Below are positions 1 to 4,598 of a stretch of DNA of 5,522 nucleotides, in pieces; the first letter of the stretch is position 1, and the number at the start of each line of letters is the position of its first letter. Position numbers and translations under genes: made by a program. This DNA is from Puia dinghuensis (GTDB taxonomy: Bacteria; Bacteroidota; Bacteroidia; Chitinophagales; Chitinophagaceae). The notes below the pieces were generated by a model. It did no database searches. It was given only the letters and a program-made list of their open reading frames with translations, and was not told the origin of the DNA. Location: the NCBI GenBank assembly GCA_026224995.1, contig JAMFRX010000297.1, positions 1-5,522 on the forward strand. The letters run 5' to 3'.

Positions 1-1651
1 AGACGGTATTGCGGAGGTTGCGAAGGGTGATGCCGGCGGTCCATTCGTCGAGGTCCATGGGCTGACCGTTCTCCAGCTGTTCCTGCCAGTGGCGCAGGTC
101 GATGCCCTGGTTGACGAAGACCATCTTCCGGCTGTTGGCGATGCCGATCACGCGGAGCTGGATGCGCAGGTGTTCGAGGAGGTAGGCTTGTTGCTGCAGC
201 AGCTGGTCCAGCAGGCGGCGGCCGACGTTGCCGGTGCCGGTGATGAAAAGGTTGAGCTGTTTATATGAGGTTTCGAAGAATTCTTCGTGGAGGACGTTGA
301 TGGCTTTGCGGACATCGCCGGCGGCGATCACGGCGGAGATATTGCGTTCGGAGGAGCCCTGGGCGATGGCCCTTACGTTGACGCCGTTACGGCCGAGGGC
401 GCCGAAGAGCTTGCCGCTAACGCCGGGATGGCTCTTCATGTGGTCGCCTACCAGGGCGATGATGGAGAGGCCGGTCTCGATGATCAGCGGTTCTACCGTT
501 CCGGTAGCGATCTCGGGGCCGAAGGCGTTGTCCACGGCGTGCTTGGCGGCGAGGGCATTTGCTTCGTCCACGCCTACGCAGATGGAGTGTTCCGATGAGC
601 CCTGCGTGATGAGGATGACGTTTATCTGGTGGCTGGAGAGGGCTTCGAAGAGCCGTTTGGAAAAGCCGGGGATGCCGACCATGCCGCTGCCTTCCAGGCT
701 GAGGAGGGCTATCTTGGGGATGCTGGAGATGCCCCTGATGCTGCTGCCGTTCTGTACGGTGTCGAACTCTATGACGGTGCCGGCGTCGGCCGGTGCGAAC
801 GTATTCTTGATCCGGACGGGGATGCCTTTGCGCATCACCGGCTGGATGGTGGGGGGATAGATGACTTTCGCGCCGAAGTGGGAGAGCTCCATGGCTTCCT
901 GGTAGGAAATATATGGGATCAGCCTGGGATTTGATACGAGGCGGGGGTCTGCGGTCATCATGCCGGAGACGTCGGTCCAGATCTCCAGGACGGTGGCGTC
1001 GATGGCTGCGGCGAGGATGGCGGCGGTATAGTCGGAGCCCCCACGGCCCAGGGTGGTGGTGACCTCTTTGGCGTCGGAAGCGATGAAGCCTGGGAGAATG
1101 AAGAGGGTGGCGGCGGAGCCGTCGACGTATTGTTGTATCCGGGCATTGGTGGTTTGGAAATCCACCGAGGCGTGGCCGAACTGGGAGTCGGTGCGGATGA
1201 GCTCGCGCGAATCCTTCCATTGGTGCGCTATGCCGAGGGTATCGAAGCGGGCGGCGATCAGGAGGGAGGACAGGAGCTCGCCGTAGCTGACGATCTTGTC
1301 CTGGGTACGGGGTGAGAGCTCGCCGAGGAGGAAGACGCCGCTGCAGATGTCTTCGATCTCATTGCAGCGCGTTTTTATGGCGCTGAGTGCCTGGCTTTGA
1401 CCCGTGAGCGGCAGCAGGGCTTTGGCGGTTTCGAGATGACGGCGTTCCATTTCCTGGAGCTTTTCCTTGTAGGATTCGTCACCTGCCGCGGCGGAGGCGC
1501 CGGCCTGGATGAGCATATCCGTGATGCCGCCCAGGGCGGAGACGATGAGGATGGTCCTGTCTTTTTTTAATGCCTCTTTTACTATGCCTATGACCTTATT
1601 GATATTTTCCGCGTTCGCTACCGAGGAACCGCCGAACTTTAACACCTGCAT
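1..1651 (-). CDS. thrA: Bifunctional aspartokinase / homoserine dehydrogenase, 3' end cut by window edge
   Basis: The product phosphorylates L-aspartate (first step of the aspartate family) and, through its C-terminal half, reduces aspartate semialdehyde to homoserine; it should be cytosolic. Reading leftward from the ATG at 1651-1649 gives 550 stop-free codons to the window edge. Aspartokinase domain, about residues 1-300: KFGGSS at 5-10, LGRGGSDYTAA at 201-211 and EIWTDVSG at 223-230, then YQEAMELSHFGAKV at 250-263. Two ACT-type regulatory segments follow, about 311-460, with ITQGSSE at 348-354 and IAQGSSE at 429-435. Glutamines 350 and 431 match those tied to threonine feedback binding in plant AK-HSD, so threonine inhibition is likely (inference). 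The dehydrogenase begins with an NAD(P)-binding GTGNVG at 472-477. About 265-270 residues of the HSD catalytic region are missing, judged against E. coli ThrA (about 820 aa); this is a window effect, not a broken gene. The frame stays open upstream of 1651, but the first ATG lies exactly where the family starts (MQVLKFGGSS). There is no Shine-Dalgarno. thrB and thrC could lie to the left, outside the window. Confidence 0.97.
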   Translation of the reverse strand, partial: MQVLKFGGSSVANAENINKVIGIVKEALKKDRTILIVSALGGITDMLIQAGASAAAGDESYKEKLQEMERRHLETAKALLPLTGQSQALSAIKTRCNEIEDICSGVFLLGELSPRTQDKIVSYGELLSSLLIAARFDTLGIAHQWKDSRELIRTDSQFGHASVDFQTTNARIQQYVDGSAATLFILPGFIASDAKEVTTTLGRGGSDYTAAILAAAIDATVLEIWTDVSGMMTADPRLVSNPRLIPYISYQEAMELSHFGAKVIYPPTIQPVMRKGIPVRIKNTFAPADAGTVIEFDTVQNGSSIRGISSIPKIALLSLEGSGMVGIPGFSKRLFEALSSHQINVILITQGSSEHSICVGVDEANALAAKHAVDNAFGPEIATGTVEPLIIETGLSIIALVGDHMKSHPGVSGKLFGALGRNGVNVRAIAQGSSERNISAVIAAGDVRKAINVLHEEFFETSYKQLNLFITGTGNVGRRLLDQLLQQQAYLLEHLRIQLRVIGIANSRKMVFVNQGIDLRHWQEQLENGQPMDLDEWTAGITLRNLRNTV

Positions 1652-1661
1652 ACTATACTTT

Positions 1662-1682
1662 ATTTGTTGTAATAATTTGTTG
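1662..1682 (-). repeat. Two CAACAAAT copies just upstream of the thrA start
   Basis: ATTTGTTG occurs at 1662-1669 and again at 1675-1682 on the plus strand, 13 bp apart start to start. In the thrA mRNA these read CAACAAAT twice, ending 10 nt before the AUG. A-rich, unstructured sequence before the start codon is usual in Bacteroidota, where it takes the place of a Shine-Dalgarno site, so this may mainly reflect translation-initiation context. The left copy overlaps one of the GTTGTAAT octamers (1666-1673). Confidence 0.5.
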
Positions 1683-1715
1683 GGAATCTTTTTCCTGAGG
1701 AATCTCTTTTCCTGA
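1683..1715 (-). repeat. Tandem 16/17-bp direct repeat in the thrA leader
   Basis: GGAATCTTTTTCCTGA (1683-1698) is followed immediately by GGAATCTCTTTTCCTGA (1699-1715). The two units differ only by one extra C in the second. In the thrA transcript each copy reads TCAGGAAAA(G)AGATTCC, which is purine-rich and can fold GGAA against TTCC as a 4-bp stem. The pair lies about 32-64 nt upstream of the thrA start codon. It could be a binding site for a protein or RNA, or a plain slippage duplication; the sequence does not decide. Confidence 0.6.
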
Positions 1716-1754
1716 AAGCAGCTTTGAAAAGCCCCGGGGGTAATATGGAATGTG

Positions 1755-1809
1755 ACAACCCTTAACGGGTTGTAATGGAGATAATAGTCGTAATTTCAGC
1801 TATTACAAC
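1755..1809 (-). promoter_or_regulatory. Palindrome with a competing upstream pairing partner in the thrA leader
   Basis: Plus positions 1755-1773 form a palindrome with perfect 7-bp arms, ACAACCC and GGGTTGT, around a 5-nt centre. Its right arm plus three more bases (GTTGTAAT, 1769-1776) is also perfectly complementary to ATTACAAC at 1802-1809. In a leftward thrA transcript the order is segment 1 (1809-1802), segment 2 (1776-1767, overlapping both pairings) and segment 3 (1761-1755), so 1:2 and 2:3 pairing exclude each other. A third dyad, TAATAG/CTATTA (1782-1787 and 1800-1805), overlaps segment 1. No T-run follows the 2:3 hairpin, so it is not a normal intrinsic terminator. Alternatively, the palindrome is a DNA operator. 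The complementarity is seen directly; function is inference. Confidence 0.4.
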
Positions 1810-1849
1810 TGGAGAGGAGAGGGCCTTATGGTGATTGCTGATCACACCG

Positions 1850-1880
1850 CTAAGGTAGTAGAAATGAATGTAAAAACAAA
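1850..1880 (-). promoter_or_regulatory. Candidate Bacteroidota-type promoter for thrA
   Basis: On the minus strand a T-run ending in TTTG (plus positions 1877-1880) is followed after exactly 19 nt by TACCTTAG (1857-1850). The known Bacteroidota sigma-ABfr consensus is TTTG or TTG near -33 and TAnnTTTG near -7, separated by about 19-20 nt. This site has one mismatch in the -7 element (A for T in the seventh position). Transcription would start near 1843-1845, giving a thrA leader of about 190 nt that includes all the repeats between 1652 and 1809. A small dyad, GTGAT-CAGCA-ATCAC (1845-1831), would sit at or near the very 5' end of the transcript. The consensus is short, so a chance match is possible. 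Confidence 0.5.
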
Positions 1881-1899
1881 AAAATGCCTATTTCCTAGC

Positions 1900-1917
1900 T
1901 GAAATAAAGTAATTTCA
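1900..1917. promoter_or_regulatory. TGAAAT-N6-ATTTCA dyad, possible operator
   Basis: TGAAAT (1900-1905) and ATTTCA (1912-1917) are perfect inverted 6-bp arms around a 6-nt centre. The site lies about 20-40 bp upstream of the candidate thrA -33 element and about 95-113 bp before the ppc start, a position from which a regulator could act on either gene. Parts of it recur at 1790-1801: GTAATTTCA is repeated directly (1790-1798 and 1909-1917), and AGCTGAAAT (1897-1905) is inverted relative to ATTTCAGCT (1793-1801). I do not recognise a named regulator for this motif. Confidence 0.3.
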
Positions 1918-1976
1918 CTGTTGTTTTAGATGTTTACTGCGATTTAGGTGTAATTGTTGAATAGTATTAAAACCAA

Positions 1977-1993
1977 AGCCGCCGCAGGCGGCT
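1977..1993. promoter_or_regulatory. GC-rich hairpin immediately upstream of ppc
   Basis: AGCCGCC-GCA-GGCGGCT forms a perfect 7-bp, GC-rich stem with a 3-nt loop and ends 19 nt before the ppc ATG. In a rightward ppc transcript it would be a stable structure near the ribosome entry region. Read leftward, the same hairpin is followed by TTGGTTTTAATAC, which resembles an intrinsic terminator and could stop antisense transcripts from running into the thrA promoter. Which direction matters, if either, is not shown by the sequence. Confidence 0.45.
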
Positions 1994-2012
1994 CCAGCGA
2001 AAATAAACTCTT

Positions 2013-4592
2013 ATGAATTATCAACCATCCCAGGGGTTGCAGCAATTTAAGAACCTGGTGGGCATTAAGTTCCAATTATACAATAGCTTATTTACTTCCC
2101 TGCCTTTTCATCGGATCGAGAAAACGGGTATCCTTTTGTCCCTGTTGCTGACGGTGTGCGAGGAGGGGTATAAGAAGAAGCAGAGTCCCGAGCAGATCCT
2201 GGAAGAGTTCTTCCGCAAGCAGACGGCTGTGGCCAATGAGCGGGAGAAGGCGGATGTGTTATTCCGGTTCGTGCAGTATGTGGAGCGGCAGATCGTGCTG
2301 TTCGATGCGCTGGAGGATGCGGCTTTCAAGTATGTCAACGATATGAGCGGGGCCGGGACGCTGAAGCATTTGATCTCGGAAGTCATCCAGACGAATAAGG
2401 AGGAGGAGCTGACGGCGAAGCTGAAGGATTACAGTGTCCGGATGGTGCTGACGGCGCATCCTACGCAATTCTATCCGGGCCCGGTGCTGGGCATCATCAA
2501 CGATCTGAGCCGGGCGGTGATCGAGACCAATGCGGCGGACATCAATTTATATTTACAGCAGCTGGGTAAGACACCCTTTTTGAAGAAGCAGAAGCCGACG
2601 CCTTATGATGAAGCGGTCAGCCTGATCTGGTACCTGGAGAATGTATTCTATCATGCCAGCGGGCGGATCATCAGCGCGTTGAAGGACCAGTTCCCGGATG
2701 CGTTGGATAAGAAGAATGCCGTGATAAAAATGGGGTTCTGGCCGGGTGGCGACAGGGATGGCAATCCCTTTGTGCGGGCGGAGACGACGTTGCGGGTAGC
2801 CGAAGCGTTGCGCGGAGCGATCATCAAGTGTTACTACCTGGATGTACGGCGGCTGAAGCGCCGGCTTACGTTCAAGGGGGTGGACGTGCTGATAGCCGAC
2901 CTGGAAGTGAAGCTGTACAACAATATTTTTATTCCCGACCAGCGGACGGATCTTTCCAGGGACGAGATACTAGATGTCCTCACGCAGATAAGGGAGATCA
3001 TCATCTACCAGCACAACAGTCTTTTTCTGGCGATGGTGGACAACCTGATCGGGAAGGTGATGATCTTCGGGCTGCATTTTGCCACGCTGGATATCCGGCA
3101 GGAGAGCACGGTGCATGGGAATGTATTGTCGGCCATCGCTTCGACGGAAGGGTTGCTGCCTGCCGACTATGCTTCGCTATCGGACGAAGGGAAGATAGCG
3201 TTGCTGACGCAGCTGAATGGGAAGGCGGACCCCGAAAAGTATGCTGATCCGCTGGTTAAAGATACGTTGCAGAGCATTGCCGCCGTGCGGGTCATCCAGC
3301 AGATGAATGGGGAAGAGGGCTGCAGCAGGTATATCATCAGTCAGTGCAGCAGCGTGGTAAATGTGCTGGAGGTGATGGGGCTCTTCCTGCTGGGCGGCTG
3401 GACGAAGAAGGACCTTGCCGTAGATATCGTGCCATTGTTCGAGACGGTGGAAGATCTGCATGGAGCGGCTGCGGTGATGAAGGAATTATACGAGCATAAA
3501 GATTATAGTCAGCATCTGAAGCAGCGGGGCAGGACCCAGACGATCATGCTGGGGTTCTCGGATGGGACCAAGGATGGCGGCTACCTGATGGCGAACTGGG
3601 CGATCTACAAGGCCAAGGAAGAGCTGACCAGCACAAGCAAGGAGTTTGGCATCGACGTGGTCTTCTTTGATGGGCGGGGTGGACCCCCGGCCCGGGGTGG
3701 GGGGAAGACGCACAGGTTTTATGCGTCGATGGGTAAGAACATCGCAAACAAGCAGATACAGCTGACGATACAGGGGCAGACGGTGAGCTCGAATTTCGGG
3801 ACGATCGATACGGCGCAGTTCAACATCGAGCAGCTGATCCATGCCGGTATTTCCAATGACCTCTTCTCGCCGAAAGAGGTGACGCTGCAGGCCGATGAGG
3901 AAGCGTTGCTGCAGGCTCTGGCCGGGGAGAGCTATAAGGCGTATATTACCTTGAAGGAACATCCCTATTTTTTACAATATTTGAATGAGGTCAGTCCGTT
4001 GCGCTTCTACAACGAGACCAATATCGCCAGCCGGCCTTCCAAGCGGAAGAGCTCGGGGCGGCTGGAGCTAAAAGACCTGCGGGCCATCCCTTTTGTGGGT
4101 TCATGGAGCCAGCTGAAGCAGAATGTCACCGGCTACTATGGGGTGGGGAAGGCGTTGCAGGCGTTGGAGAAGCAGGGGAAGTGGGCGGCAGTCAAGCAGC
4201 TCTACCAGAACTCTCCTTTCTTCAAGACCTTGCTGGACAACTGCGAGATGGCGATGAAGAAATGTTTCTTTCCGTTGACGGAGCATTTCTCGACGCATCC
4301 GGTGTATGGGGAGATCTGGAGGTTGATCTACGATGAGTTTGAGCTGACGCAGAAGTATATCTTCAAGCTATCGGGCAAGAATGAGCTGATGGCGGATTAT
4401 CCGGTGGAGCAGCTGTCCATCCAGATGCGGGAGCGGATAGTGCTGCCGTTGAGCACGATTCAGCAATATGCGTTGACGAAATTCCAGGCTATTGAGAAGA
4501 GCGGGGATAATAAGCCGATGAAGGAGGTCTATGAGAAGCTTATTATGCGGAGCTCTTTTGGGATCATCAATGCGGCGAGGAATAGCGCTTAA
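2013..4592 (+). CDS. ppc: Phosphoenolpyruvate carboxylase
   Basis: This cytosolic enzyme carboxylates phosphoenolpyruvate with bicarbonate to oxaloacetate, an anaplerotic step that feeds the citrate cycle and aspartate synthesis. The 859-residue product is near the usual bacterial length (883 in E. coli), so the gene is complete. Motifs in order: VLTAHPTQ with catalytic His149; GFWPGGDRDGNP at 241-252; LDIRQES from about 359; GFSDGTKDGG at 514-523 with Lys520; FDGRGGPPARGGG at 552-564; QGQTVSSNFG at 587-596; SRPSKR at 673-678; LRAIPF at 689-694; and a C-terminus ending RNSA. The start is well fixed: an in-frame TAA lies three codons upstream (2004-2006) and no other start codon intervenes. 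There is no Shine-Dalgarno. Departures from the textbook family: Asp553 replaces the His of FHGRGG, the invariant-type C-terminal NTG is NSA, and the RNPY segment before PLN is shortened (RERIVLPLST). Arg561 and Asn857 match two E. coli residues (Arg587, Asn881) known to bind inhibitory aspartate. It is divergent from thrA, which uses the aspartate derived from its product. Confidence 0.97.
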   Translation: MNYQPSQGLQQFKNLVGIKFQLYNSLFTSLPFHRIEKTGILLSLLLTVCEEGYKKKQSPEQILEEFFRKQTAVANEREKADVLFRFVQYVERQIVLFDALEDAAFKYVNDMSGAGTLKHLISEVIQTNKEEELTAKLKDYSVRMVLTAHPTQFYPGPVLGIINDLSRAVIETNAADINLYLQQLGKTPFLKKQKPTPYDEAVSLIWYLENVFYHASGRIISALKDQFPDALDKKNAVIKMGFWPGGDRDGNPFVRAETTLRVAEALRGAIIKCYYLDVRRLKRRLTFKGVDVLIADLEVKLYNNIFIPDQRTDLSRDEILDVLTQIREIIIYQHNSLFLAMVDNLIGKVMIFGLHFATLDIRQESTVHGNVLSAIASTEGLLPADYASLSDEGKIALLTQLNGKADPEKYADPLVKDTLQSIAAVRVIQQMNGEEGCSRYIISQCSSVVNVLEVMGLFLLGGWTKKDLAVDIVPLFETVEDLHGAAAVMKELYEHKDYSQHLKQRGRTQTIMLGFSDGTKDGGYLMANWAIYKAKEELTSTSKEFGIDVVFFDGRGGPPARGGGKTHRFYASMGKNIANKQIQLTIQGQTVSSNFGTIDTAQFNIEQLIHAGISNDLFSPKEVTLQADEEALLQALAGESYKAYITLKEHPYFLQYLNEVSPLRFYNETNIASRPSKRKSSGRLELKDLRAIPFVGSWSQLKQNVTGYYGVGKALQALEKQGKWAAVKQLYQNSPFFKTLLDNCEMAMKKCFFPLTEHFSTHPVYGEIWRLIYDEFELTQKYIFKLSGKNELMADYPVEQLSIQMRERIVLPLSTIQQYALTKFQAIEKSGDNKPMKEVYEKLIMRSSFGIINAARNSA

Positions 4593-4598
4593 GCTATT
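4581..4598. terminator. Weak dyad spanning the two convergent stop codons
   Basis: AATAGC (4581-4586) and GCTATT (4593-4598) are perfect 6-bp inverted arms around GCTTAA. The dyad contains the ppc stop codon and two bases of the opposing gene's stop codon. Its symmetry would allow it to act in both directions, but the stem is AT-rich and neither side carries a T-run, so it is at best a weak terminator. No better terminator hairpin was seen within about 60 bp on either side. Confidence 0.25.

Larger units (their letters stand above)
1652..2012. other. Divergent thrA-ppc intergenic control region
   Basis: This 361-bp stretch separates the two divergent start codons and contains no convincing protein gene. 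It is more AT-rich than the flanking genes. It has no CAT on the plus strand, hence no ATG reading toward thrA, so an ATG-started leader peptide for thrA is excluded. The short repeats and dyads in it are listed separately. No riboswitch or attenuator family could be recognised by eye. The thrA promoter is the only promoter with a reasonable match. For ppc, the best I can find is TTG at 1921-1923 with TAGGTGTA at 1945-1952, which misses two of the six fixed bases of the Bacteroidota -7 element, so it is not called. Confidence 0.8.

Noticed and set aside
228..1315. Several open frames on both strands overlapping thrA, including a 267-codon minus-strand frame at 417-1220 and a 210-codon plus-strand frame at 228-860
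   Set aside because: The aspartokinase/HSD frame covers the whole stretch with continuous family motifs. The others are low-complexity (Arg/His/Pro-rich or Gly/Ala/Asp-rich) translations of the same GC-rich DNA and match no family.
1731..1740. CCCCGGGG palindrome in the thrA leader as a terminator stem
   Set aside because: There is no loop between the arms, so it cannot fold as a hairpin, and the short T-run after it on the minus strand (CTTTTC) is only four bases.
1745..1765. Short plus-strand ORF MECDNP
   Set aside because: Six codons, no initiation signal and no relation to either neighbouring gene.
1800..1860. Possible SAM-II or SAM-I riboswitch on the plus strand (GGTGATT ... CACACCGCTAA looked similar)
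   Set aside because: Only a few short words match. The conserved core and pseudoknot could not be laid out, and the orientation would leave it about 150 bp before ppc, which is not a SAM-related gene.
2828..3962. Open frames of 94-158 codons inside ppc in other frames
   Set aside because: All lie within the well-supported PEP carboxylase frame and have compositions typical of out-of-frame translation of GC-rich sequence.
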